5,702 nucleotides of DNA, taken from the NCBI GenBank assembly GCA_021793055.1, contig JAJYTL010000222.1:1-5702 (forward strand), written 5' to 3'. Under the pieces are notes generated by a model. That model was not told the origin of the DNA and ran no database searches. It was given only the letters and a program-made list of their open reading frames with translations. The position numbers and the translations under genes are program-made. Shown piece by piece: positions 1 through 5,069 of the stretch; within the stretch, counting starts at the first letter, position 1; each line of letters begins with the position of its first letter. Source of the DNA: Pseudomonadota bacterium (GTDB taxonomy: Bacteria > Pseudomonadota > Alphaproteobacteria > Ferrovibrionales > Ferrovibrionaceae).

Positions 1-280
1 CGGCGAGCCGGAATCCCTGGCCGAGGAGAGTTTCGCGGCCGGACTGCTGGAATATCCGCAGTACACGCGGCCCAGGGTCTGGGAGGGCCGCGAGGTGCCG
101 CAAGTGCTGCTGGAGGGGGACCACGCGAAGGTAGCGACCTGGCGTACGGCGGCGGCGGAGACGTTGACGCGCCGCAGGCGGCCCGACCTCTGGCGCCGCT
201 ATCGGCGCCGTAGGGATGAACAGAGCGGGATGAACAGAGACCGGGGCCTGGAGCACAGGGGCCTGGGAAAATCAAGGTGA
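1..280 (+). CDS. trmD: tRNA (guanine-37-N1)-methyltransferase, C-terminal part (5' end outside window)
   Basis: This is the last 92 codons of TrmD, which transfers a methyl group from S-adenosylmethionine to N1 of G37 next to the tRNA anticodon and so prevents +1 frameshifting. The reading frame is open from base 2. Diagnostic motifs are GLLEYPQYTRP (fragment residues 14-24), EVPQVLLEGDHAKVATWR (31-48) and RRRRPDLW near the usual family end. They form the C-terminal helical domain that contacts tRNA. The segment EESF (8-11) lies where the family usually has DSF with its catalytic Asp, so Glu replaces Asp here. After RPDL a basic, low-complexity tail of about 30 residues extends the protein almost to rplS and contains two short DNA repeats. 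The TGA stop lies within the rplS Shine-Dalgarno, so the two genes are probably translationally coupled, as expected for the conserved trmD-rplS pair. Identity is secure; the tail function is unknown. Confidence 0.95.
   Translation, partial: GEPESLAEESFAAGLLEYPQYTRPRVWEGREVPQVLLEGDHAKVATWRTAAAETLTRRRRPDLWRRYRRRRDEQSGMNRDRGLEHRGLGKSR
213..240 (+). repeat. 14-bp tandem duplication in the trmD tail
   Basis: The 13-base word gggatgaacagag occurs at 213-225 and again at 227-239, giving a period of 14. Because 14 is not a multiple of three, the two copies are read in different frames (as RDEQS and then GMNRD). A recent slip or duplication would therefore have shifted the frame of the tail beyond it. 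A second short repeat, ggggcctgg at 243-251 and 258-266, lies just downstream. Both sit in the poorly constrained C-terminal extension of TrmD. Confidence 0.8.
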
Positions 281-284
281 AGTC

Positions 285-680
285 ATGAATATCATTAGCG
301 AACTCGAAAGCAAGCAGGTCGCGGCGCTTACCGCGAAGCGTCCGATCCCGGTCTTCGCGCCCGGCGATACGCTGAAGATCAACGTGCGGGTGGTCGAGGG
401 CAGCCGCGAGCGGCTCCAGGCCTTCGAGGGCGTGTGCATCGCGCGTTCGAACCGTGGCCTCAATTCCTCGTTCACCGTGCGCAAGATTTCCTACGGCGAG
501 GGCGTCGAGCGCATCTTTCCGCTCTATTCGCCGCGCATCGAATCGATCACCGTGGTCCGCCGCGGCGCGGTTCGCCGCGCCAAGCTCTATTATCTCCGCG
601 GCTTGAGCGGCAAGGCCGCCCGCATCGCCGAGAAACGCGACGAGCGCCGCAGCGGCGGTAAGGAGTCCGCCGGCGCGTAA
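285..680 (+). CDS. rplS: 50S ribosomal protein L19
   Basis: This 131-residue protein is a full-length bacterial L19, a large-subunit protein at the 30S-50S interface. The family signature is clear: an N-terminal helix (MNIISELESKQV), PGDTLKINVRVVEG (about 26-39), ERLQAFEGVCIAR (42-54), then the SYGEGVERIFPLYSPRIESI stretch that forms the SH3-like barrel core (about 69-88). It continues with RRGAVRRAKLYYLRGLSGKAARI (92-114). The C-terminal tail is charged and ends KESAGA, a variable region in the family. The start is supported by AAGGTGA at 274-280, four bases before the ATG and overlapping the trmD stop. No terminator is visible before leuC, only a weak 5-bp hairpin (668-672 with 683-687) without a T run, so read-through into leuC is possible. 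Confidence 0.98.
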   Translation: MNIISELESKQVAALTAKRPIPVFAPGDTLKINVRVVEGSRERLQAFEGVCIARSNRGLNSSFTVRKISYGEGVERIFPLYSPRIESITVVRRGAVRRAKLYYLRGLSGKAARIAEKRDERRSGGKESAGA

Positions 681-701
681 ATCGGCGCGACACGACGGCG
701 T

Positions 702-713
702 CTAACGTTAGGA
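702..713 (+). promoter_or_regulatory. leuC ribosome-binding site overlapping a 10-bp palindrome
   Basis: AGGA at 710-713 lies nine bases before the ATG at 723, which is good spacing. It directly abuts the upstream in-frame ATG at 714, which is too close to serve it. This decides the leuC start in favour of 723. The first two bases of the Shine-Dalgarno are also the end of a perfect palindrome CTAACGTTAG (702-711), the most AT-rich patch of the rplS-leuC gap. It could be an operator, but no binding protein is suggested by the sequence. Confidence 0.55.
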
Positions 714-722
714 ATGGTCGAG

Positions 723-2102
723 ATGTCCAAGCCTCGTACTCTTTACGACAAGATTTGGGATTCCCATCAGGTGGCGAACGAGGCGGGCGGCGACACGCTG
801 CTTTATATCGACTGCCATCTGGTGCACGAGGTCACCAGCCCGCAGGCCTTCGAGGGGCTGCGCGCAGCCGGCCGGCGGGTGCACCGCCCGGACGCGACGC
901 TCGCCGTCGCCGACCACAACGTGCCGACCGCCGACCGCGACAAGGGCATCACCGATCCGGAAAGCCTGCTTCAGGTCGAGACCCTGACCCGGAACTGCGC
1001 CGAGTTCGGCATTCCCTATTTCGACATGAACGATATCCGCCAGGGCATCGTTCACGTCATGGGGCCGGAGCAGGGGCTGACCCAGCCCGGCATGACCATC
1101 GTCTGCGGCGATTCCCACACCGCGACCCATGGCGCCTTCGGTGCCCTGGCTTTCGGCATCGGCACCTCGGAGGTCGAGCACGTGCTCGCTACCCAGACGT
1201 TGGTGCAGTCGCGCGCGAAGAACCTCAAGATCGAGATTTCCGGCAAGCTGCGCCCGGGCGTCACGGCGAAGGACATCATTCTCGCGGTGATCGGCCGCAT
1301 CGGCACCGCCGGCGGCACCGGCCATGTCATCGAATACACCGGCGAGGCGATCCGCGGCCTGTCTATGGAAGGCCGCATGACGGTCTGCAACATGTCGATC
1401 GCGCCGGACGAGATCACGTTCGAATATCTCAAGGGCCGGCCGATGGCGCCGAAAGCGGGCGCTTTCGAGCAGGCCGTGGCCTATTGGCGGACCCTAGTGA
1501 GCGATCCGGGCGCGGTTTACGACAAGGTGGTGGAGATCGACGGCAGCGAGATCGTGCCCTATGTCACTTGGGGCACCAGCCCGCAGGACACGCTGCCGAT
1601 CACCGGCGCGGTGCCCAATCCGGCCGACGAGCCCGACGCGCAAAAGCGTGCCGCGCTTGAGCGCTCGCTGGAATACATGGGTCTCGCGGCTGGCACCCGG
1701 CTGCAGGACATTCGCGTCGATCGCGTCTTCATCGGCTCCTGCACCAACAGTCGGATCGAGGACTTGCGCGCCGCCGCGGCGATCGCCAAGGGCCGCAAGG
1801 TGGCGTCCCACGTCGGTGCCATGGTGGTGCCGGGCTCGGGCTTGGTGAAGCATCAGGCCGAGGCGGAAGGGCTCGACAAGATTTTCGTCGAGGCCGGTTT
1901 CGAATGGCGCGACGCCGGATGCTCGATGTGTCTCGCGATGAATGCCGACAAGCTGATGCCGGGCGAGCGTTGCGCCTCGACCTCGAACCGCAATTTCGAG
2001 GGCCGCCAGGGACGCGGCGGGCGCACCCATCTCGTCAGCCCGGCGATGGCGGTGGCGGCGGCGATCGCGGGCCATCTCGCCGACGTGCGCGATCTGCTCT
2101 AG
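723..2102 (+). CDS. leuC: 3-isopropylmalate dehydratase, large subunit
   Basis: LeuC is the iron-sulfur subunit of isopropylmalate isomerase. With LeuD it converts 2-isopropylmalate to 3-isopropylmalate through isopropylmaleate, in the cytoplasm. The 459-residue product starts MSKPRTLYDKIW, typical of the family, and is close to the E. coli length of 466. Visible motifs include VADHNVPT near residue 62, CGDSHTATHGAFGALAFGIG, and IGSCTNSRIEDLR. The three cluster ligands are Cys340, Cys400 and Cys403 (GCSMCLAMN); the 60 and 3 residue spacings match the aconitase-superfamily [4Fe-4S] site. STSNRNFEGRQG and the ending SPAMAVAAAIAGHLADVR are also normal. An ATG nine bases upstream at 714 is in frame (462 residues), but its Shine-Dalgarno would touch the start codon, so 723 is preferred. 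No leucine-rich leader peptide precedes the gene. It lies 42 bases after rplS and heads the leuC-leuD-leuB group. Confidence 0.97.
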   Translation: MSKPRTLYDKIWDSHQVANEAGGDTLLYIDCHLVHEVTSPQAFEGLRAAGRRVHRPDATLAVADHNVPTADRDKGITDPESLLQVETLTRNCAEFGIPYFDMNDIRQGIVHVMGPEQGLTQPGMTIVCGDSHTATHGAFGALAFGIGTSEVEHVLATQTLVQSRAKNLKIEISGKLRPGVTAKDIILAVIGRIGTAGGTGHVIEYTGEAIRGLSMEGRMTVCNMSIAPDEITFEYLKGRPMAPKAGAFEQAVAYWRTLVSDPGAVYDKVVEIDGSEIVPYVTWGTSPQDTLPITGAVPNPADEPDAQKRAALERSLEYMGLAAGTRLQDIRVDRVFIGSCTNSRIEDLRAAAAIAKGRKVASHVGAMVVPGSGLVKHQAEAEGLDKIFVEAGFEWRDAGCSMCLAMNADKLMPGERCASTSNRNFEGRQGRGGRTHLVSPAMAVAAAIAGHLADVRDLL

Positions 2103-2219
2103 AGCTTGATCCGCGGTCGGCCGGGCCTTGGGGCCTGCGGTCGACGCGGCAAACCCCCGGCCGGCGATGCGGCCATGCGCGCGGGGGCGGAAGAATCGGA
2201 ACTGCGGAGGTTCACGGCC
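2103..2219 (+). other. leuC-leuD spacer with GC-rich hairpins and the leuD ribosome-binding site
   Basis: The 117-base spacer is unusually long for genes encoding subunits of one enzyme. It can form an outer stem CCCCC (2154-2158) with GGGGG (2183-2187), enclosing GGCCG (2159-2163) with CGGCC (2170-2174). A longer-range pair is CCGCG (2111-2115) with CGCGG (2145-2149). None has a following T run, so these are not terminators. GGAGG at 2206-2210 is a strong Shine-Dalgarno nine bases before the leuD ATG and fixes that start. The leuD frame stays open back to 2106, but this stretch does not resemble LeuD. Confidence 0.5.
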
Positions 2220-2831
2220 ATGGATAAGTTCACCACCCTCACCGGAACGGCGGCGCCGATGCCGATGGTCAACATCGACACCGACAAGATCATCCCGAAG
2301 CAGTTCCTCAAGACCATCGCGCGCACCGGGCTCGGCAAGCACCTCTTCGAGGAGATGCGCTACACTCTGGATGGCGCCGAGATTCCGAGCTTCGTGCTCA
2401 ACAAGCCGTCCTATCGCAACGCCAAGATCATCGTTGCTGGCGACAACTTCGGCTGCGGATCGAGCCGCGAACACGCCCCTTGGGCGCTGCTCGACTTCGG
2501 CATCCGCTGCGTGATCTCGTCGTCCTTCGCCGACATCTTCTACAACAACTGCTTCAAGAACGGCATCCTGCCGATCAAGCTGCCGAAGGAGGACGTCGAC
2601 CGGCTGATGGCCGAGGCCGAGTTCGGCGCCAATGCCACCTTCACCATCGACCTGGAACGCCAGGAAATCACCGGCCCCGACGGCAAGACGACGGCGTTCG
2701 ACATCGATCCGTTGCGCAAGCACTGCCTGTTGAACGGTCTCGACGACATCGGCCAGACGATGCAGAAGGCGGCGGCGATCGATAGTTTCGAGCACCAGCA
2801 GCGCACCCAGCAGCCCTGGCTTTATCGCTAA
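2220..2831 (+). CDS. leuD: 3-isopropylmalate dehydratase, small subunit
   Basis: LeuD is the swivelling small subunit that completes the isopropylmalate isomerase active site and recognises the substrate side chain. The product has 203 residues, very near E. coli LeuD at 201. It begins MDKFTTLTGTAAPMPMVN. Family motifs are DTDKIIPKQFL (20-30), NFGCGSSREHAPWAL (from residue 76, the conserved loop that reaches into the active site) and FADIFYNNCFKNGILPI. The C-terminal GLDDIGQTMQ segment is also typical. The start is fixed by GGAGG at 2206-2210. An in-frame ATG at 2106 would add 38 residues unlike any LeuD and lacks its own ribosome-binding site. The gene follows leuC by 117 bases and precedes leuB by 39, as expected for a leuCDB operon with both subunits made together. 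Confidence 0.97.
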   Translation: MDKFTTLTGTAAPMPMVNIDTDKIIPKQFLKTIARTGLGKHLFEEMRYTLDGAEIPSFVLNKPSYRNAKIIVAGDNFGCGSSREHAPWALLDFGIRCVISSSFADIFYNNCFKNGILPIKLPKEDVDRLMAEAEFGANATFTIDLERQEITGPDGKTTAFDIDPLRKHCLLNGLDDIGQTMQKAAAIDSFEHQQRTQQPWLYR

Positions 2832-2843
2832 GCCTTTCCCGCG

Positions 2844-2861
2844 TGCTATATAGAAAAAGGA
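2844..2861 (+). promoter_or_regulatory. Extended -10-like element and ribosome-binding site before leuB
   Basis: TGCTATATA (2844-2852) matches an extended -10 box (TG, one base, then TATATA; 5 of 6 to TATAAT) within a short AT-rich patch in otherwise GC-rich DNA. No convincing -35 is seen 17 bases upstream, which extended -10 promoters can tolerate. Transcription would begin around 2859, leaving a leader of about 12 bases. AAGGA (2857-2861) is nine bases before the ATG at 2871, but only one base from the in-frame TTG at 2862. This sets the leuB start. The ribosome-binding site is solid; the promoter is speculative. Confidence 0.35.
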
Positions 2862-2870
2862 TTGCGGATC

Positions 2871-3983
2871 ATGGCCGCCAATAAATCTCTGTTGCTTCTT
2901 CCGGGCGATGGCATCGGACCCGAGGTGATGAGCCAGGTGAAGCGGGTGATCGAGTGGATGGATCGCCGGCGCGCGGTCCGTTTCGAGATCACCGAGGATC
3001 TGGTCGGCGGTGCCGCGATCGACGCCCATGGCGTGCCGCTCGCCGACGCGACGCTGGAAAAGGCGCTTTCCGTCGATGCCGTGCTGTTTGGCGCGGTCGG
3101 CGGGCCGAAGTGGGACAACCTCGATTTCAAGATCAAGCCGGAGCGTGGTCTCCTGCGCCTGCGCAAGGATCTCGGCCTGTTCGCCAATCTGCGGCCGGCG
3201 ATCTGCTTCGAGGCGCTGGCCGACGCCTCGACCCTGAAGCGCGAGGTGGTCGAGGGCCTCGACATCCTGATCCTGCGCGAGCTTACAGGGGGCATCTATT
3301 TCGGCGAGCCGCGCGGCATCACGGTGCTGCCGGACGGCACCCGCCGCGGCGTCAACACCCAGGTCTACACAACCCCCGAGATCCGCCGCGTCGCGCGCGT
3401 CGCTTTCGAGCTCGCGCGCAAGCGGCACAGCCACGTCACCTCGGCCGAGAAGGCGAACGTCATGGAGTCCGGCATCCTCTGGCGCGAGGAGGTGCAGAAG
3501 CTGCATGACGCGGAATTCCCCGACGTCAGGCTCGACCACATCTACGCCGACAATTGCGCCATGCAGCTCGTGCGCAACCCGAAGCAGTTCGACGTCATCG
3601 TCACCGACAACCTGTTCGGCGACATCCTCTCTGACGAGGCGGCGATGCTGACCGGCTCGCTCGGCATGCTGCCTTCGGCCTCGCTCGGCGACGCCGACGA
3701 AAGCGGCCGACGCCGCGCGCTCTATGAGCCGGTGCACGGCTCGGCGCCGGATATCGCCGGTCAGGACATCGCCAACCCGATCGCGATGATGCTGAGCTTC
3801 GCCATGGCGCTGCGCTACAGCTTTGACATGGCGGACGAAGCCGATCTCGTCGAGGCGGGCGTGCGGAAGGTGCTGGCCGACGGCCTGCGCACCGCCGACA
3901 TCATGCAGAAGGGTACGGCACGGGTCTCGACCAGCGTGATGGGCGATTCGATTCTGCTGGCGCTGGATCGGCTCGCCGCCTAG
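2871..3983 (+). CDS. leuB: 3-isopropylmalate dehydrogenase
   Basis: LeuB oxidises and decarboxylates 3-isopropylmalate with NAD+ to 2-ketoisocaproate, the precursor of leucine, in the cytoplasm. The 370-residue product is normal for this beta-decarboxylating dehydrogenase family. LPGDGIGPEV (10-19) opens the nucleotide-binding region and GAVGGPKWDN (74-83) follows. Substrate-binding arginines are visible at Arg98 and Arg108 (LRKDLGLFANLRPA) and Arg136 (RELTGGIYFGEPRG), with Tyr143 and Lys194 (SAEKANVMESG) as the catalytic pair. Metal ligands are Asp227, Asp251 and Asp255. These spacings agree with the Thermus enzyme. YEPVHGSAPDIAGQDIANP is the C-terminal NAD-site signature. The ATG at 2871 is preferred over an in-frame TTG at 2862 because AAGGA is correctly spaced only for the former. 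It follows leuC and leuD in the same direction and is probably the last gene of the group, since hairpins and a convergent gene lie beyond. Confidence 0.98.
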   Translation: MAANKSLLLLPGDGIGPEVMSQVKRVIEWMDRRRAVRFEITEDLVGGAAIDAHGVPLADATLEKALSVDAVLFGAVGGPKWDNLDFKIKPERGLLRLRKDLGLFANLRPAICFEALADASTLKREVVEGLDILILRELTGGIYFGEPRGITVLPDGTRRGVNTQVYTTPEIRRVARVAFELARKRHSHVTSAEKANVMESGILWREEVQKLHDAEFPDVRLDHIYADNCAMQLVRNPKQFDVIVTDNLFGDILSDEAAMLTGSLGMLPSASLGDADESGRRRALYEPVHGSAPDIAGQDIANPIAMMLSFAMALRYSFDMADEADLVEAGVRKVLADGLRTADIMQKGTARVSTSVMGDSILLALDRLAA

Positions 3984-3989
3984 CGCCCG

Positions 3990-4020
3990 ATGCTATTGGG
4001 TCGATCCGACCCAATAGCAT
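3990..4020. repeat. Perfect 31-bp palindrome (14-bp arms, 3-base centre)
   Basis: ATGCTATTGGGTCG (3990-4003) is exactly reverse-complemented by CGACCCAATAGCAT (4007-4020) around the centre ATC. It begins six bases after the leuB stop. A 14-bp match with no mismatch is far beyond chance. The arms are more AT-rich than the surroundings. No T run follows on either strand, so it is not a textbook terminator. It could be a dispersed palindromic repeat, a strong hairpin protecting the leuB mRNA 3' end, or a dimer-binding site. Confidence 0.85.
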
Positions 4021-4056
4021 GTCCGTGCGCCGTTGCGATGACGTGCCGCGCGGTCT

Positions 4057-4081
4057 CGCCCGAAAGGCGGTTTCTCCTTTT
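4057..4081 (+). terminator. Possible terminator of the leu genes
   Basis: CGCC (4057-4060) pairs with GGCG (4066-4069) around CGAAA, followed by the pyrimidine tract GTTTCTCCTTTT (4070-4081). An alternative larger stem pairs CCCGAAAGG (4059-4067) with CCTTTTCGGG (4076-4085) with one bulged T. Either fold sits between the convergent genes. The stem is short and the T tract is interrupted, so this is a moderate candidate only. Confidence 0.4.
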
Positions 4082-4083
4082 CG

Positions 4084-4108
4084 GGGCCGCGCTCAGAGGG
4101 CGCGGCCC
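4084..4108. terminator. Hairpin over the stop codon of the minus-strand gene
   Basis: GGGCCGCGC (4084-4092) is an exact reverse complement of GCGCGGCCC (4100-4108), with a 7-base loop that contains the minus-strand TGA stop (4093-4095). The nine GC pairs make a very stable hairpin for transcripts arriving from either side. There is no T run after it on the minus strand (it continues CGAAAAGGAG), so intrinsic termination is uncertain. It may instead act as a 3'-end stabiliser. Confidence 0.4.
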
Positions 4109-4710
4109 TGGTTCTTGGCCAGGGCGTCGCGCACCAGTGGCAGGCGGTCGTTGCCGAAATACATGTCGTCGCCGATGAAGATGGTGGGCGAGCCGAAGCC
4201 GCCGCGGCGGATCAGCTCCTCGGTGTTGGCGCGCAGCTGATCCTTGATCGCCGGTTCGTTGATGCGGGCGGAGAAGAACTTGGGATCGATGCCGACGCGC
4301 TCGCAGATCTTGCCCAGCACTTCGTCCTGCGAGATGTCCTGGTCGTCGCCCCAATAGGCTTCGAAGACGGCGCGGGCGAAGAGCACGGTCGCGCCCTTTT
4401 CGCCGGCCACCAGGCAGCCCCGCATCGCCTTGACGCTGTTGACTGGAAAGACCGTCGGCTTCCAGATGATGCGAAGCCCGGTATGGCGCGCCCAGTCCTG
4501 CAGATCCTTCTCCGTATAGGCGACCTTGGCGGGAACCGGATTGTCGCGGCTCTGATAGACGCTCTGGTTGACCGCATTGAAGACGCCGCCGACAAGGATC
4601 GGCTTCCATTCGATCGGCGTGCCGAACTCGGCCGCGAGGGGCTGGATGCGGTGGAAGGCGAGGTAGGTCCAAGGACTCGAACAATCGAAAAAGAACTCGA
4701 TCCTTGGCAT
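4093..4710 (-). CDS. 2-hydroxychromene-2-carboxylate isomerase-like / kappa-GST-like thioredoxin-fold protein
   Basis: The 205-residue product belongs to the DsbA-like family that includes 2-hydroxychromene-2-carboxylate isomerase (naphthalene catabolism) and kappa-class glutathione transferases. The N-terminal strand and active-site turn IEFFFDCSSPWTYLA (4-18) carry the conserved Ser12-Pro13 in place of the redox CXXC of true DsbA, pointing to glutathione-dependent isomerase or transferase chemistry. WKPTVFPVNSVKAMRG (83-98) and the cis-proline loop GSPTIFIGDDMYFGNDRLP (173-191) are typical. Residues about 45-165 are the helical insertion. Length is normal, and no signal peptide is seen, so it is likely cytoplasmic. 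The start is secure: AGGAGG (minus strand, 4726-4721) lies 10 bases before the ATG. It is transcribed against leuB and away from asd, with no aromatic-degradation gene nearby, so the substrate is unknown and the isomerase name is only a family label. Confidence 0.88.
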   Translation of the reverse strand: MPRIEFFFDCSSPWTYLAFHRIQPLAAEFGTPIEWKPILVGGVFNAVNQSVYQSRDNPVPAKVAYTEKDLQDWARHTGLRIIWKPTVFPVNSVKAMRGCLVAGEKGATVLFARAVFEAYWGDDQDISQDEVLGKICERVGIDPKFFSARINEPAIKDQLRANTEELIRRGGFGSPTIFIGDDMYFGNDRLPLVRDALAKNQGRAL

Positions 4711-4726
4711 GTCGCTGAACCCTCCT

Positions 4727-4871
4727 GATGAAACCCTGCGGGCGGGGCCCGGCTGCGGCCGGACGCGGGCGTGGTCGCTAGCGTCGAGCCCGATCGCTCG
4801 CCGCGGCGCCGGAACGGCGCGGAGGCGCAGTCTACCACCGCGGTCTGGGTGCCGGTAGGGGGAAGGCCGGA
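4727..4871. other. Gene-free GC-rich stretch upstream of the minus-strand gene
   Basis: This is the 5' side of the minus-strand gene. I see no protein-like reading frame. Two small hairpins are present: CGAGC (4785-4789) with GCTCG (4796-4800), and GCGCCG (4806-4811) with CGGCGC (4815-4820) around GAA. No convincing minus-strand -35/-10 pair was found, so the promoter of the isomerase-like gene is not located. Confidence 0.4.
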
Positions 4872-4900
4872 TTGACTCGGGCTTGGTCGGCGCTCATATT
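4872..4900 (+). promoter_or_regulatory. Sigma-70-type promoter for the candidate small RNA
   Basis: TTGACT (4872-4877) matches 5 of 6 bases of the -35 consensus, and CATATT (4895-4900) matches 4 of 6 of the -10 consensus. The spacer is exactly 17 bases. The predicted start near 4906-4907 coincides with the first base pairs of the 5' hairpin of the structured region. It is the best promoter match I found in the window. Confidence 0.6.
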
Positions 4901-4905
4901 GGCAT

Positions 4906-5032
4906 CGCCCCGCTCTGCTTCGGCATCGGGCGTTGAACCGCCTGCTCCCAGCGGGTGGCCGGCCCTGCGGGCCGTTGTCGGCCGAGGGCCACCGACACAG
5001 AGGGCGCGACGCAGCCGCGCGCGCCCTTTTGT
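4906..5032 (+). ncRNA. Candidate small structured RNA, family not recognised
   Basis: This is a stretch of about 127 bases between a promoter and a terminator-like hairpin that can fold into five closely packed stems. (1) CGCCC (4906-4910) pairs with GGGCG (4928-4932), with an inner TGC (4916-4918) and GCA (4923-4925) closing a cUUCGg tetraloop. (2) CCGCCTGCT (4938-4946) pairs with AGCGGGTGG (4950-4958), nine pairs including two G-U. (3) CGGCCC (4960-4965) pairs with GGGCCG (4969-4974). (4) TGTCGG (4976-4981) pairs with CCGACA (4992-4997). (5) The terminator stem at 4999-5029. Stems 2 to 5 are separated by single bases. The orientation is set by the TTTT after stem 5, which has no counterpart on the other strand. 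The short frames crossing it look nothing like a protein. I see no SRP-type apical motif. 6S RNA is about this size class but I cannot confirm it. A structured asd leader is the alternative. Confidence 0.5.
4999..5032 (+). terminator. Rho-independent terminator-like hairpin
   Basis: AGGGCGCG (5001-5008) pairs perfectly with CGCGCCCT (5020-5027) around an 11-base loop, and A4999 and G5000 can extend the stem into the T run. TTTT at 5027-5030, then GT, follows directly. The T run is short, so efficiency is uncertain. It would end the candidate small RNA about 95 bases before asd, or act as an attenuator for asd. Confidence 0.55.
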
Positions 5033-5069
5033 CGCATCCTCAGGCGCATATCCGCCGCCGCCGGGCCTC

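Noticed and set aside
681..722. Leucine attenuator or leader peptide ahead of leuC
   Set aside because: The gap is too short for a leader peptide with a run of Leu codons plus a terminator, and no such codon run is present.
708..1325. A 205-codon minus-strand frame opposite the start of leuC
   Set aside because: It mirrors LeuC codons, has no family-like motif, and such shadows are expected in GC-rich DNA.
2106..2219. In-frame upstream extension of leuD
   Set aside because: The extra 38 residues do not resemble LeuD, whereas the ATG at 2220 has GGAGG at ideal spacing and gives the family length.
1494..3737. A 747-codon minus-strand open frame across leuC, leuD and leuB
   Set aside because: It is antisense to three well-recognised genes, its translation is low-complexity and rich in Arg, Ala, Asp and His, and it arises from the GC-ending codon positions of the real genes.
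3980..4684. A 234-codon minus-strand frame overlapping the isomerase-like gene
   Set aside because: It is a shifted frame of the recognised gene 4093-4710, which has the motifs and the AGGAGG ribosome-binding site.
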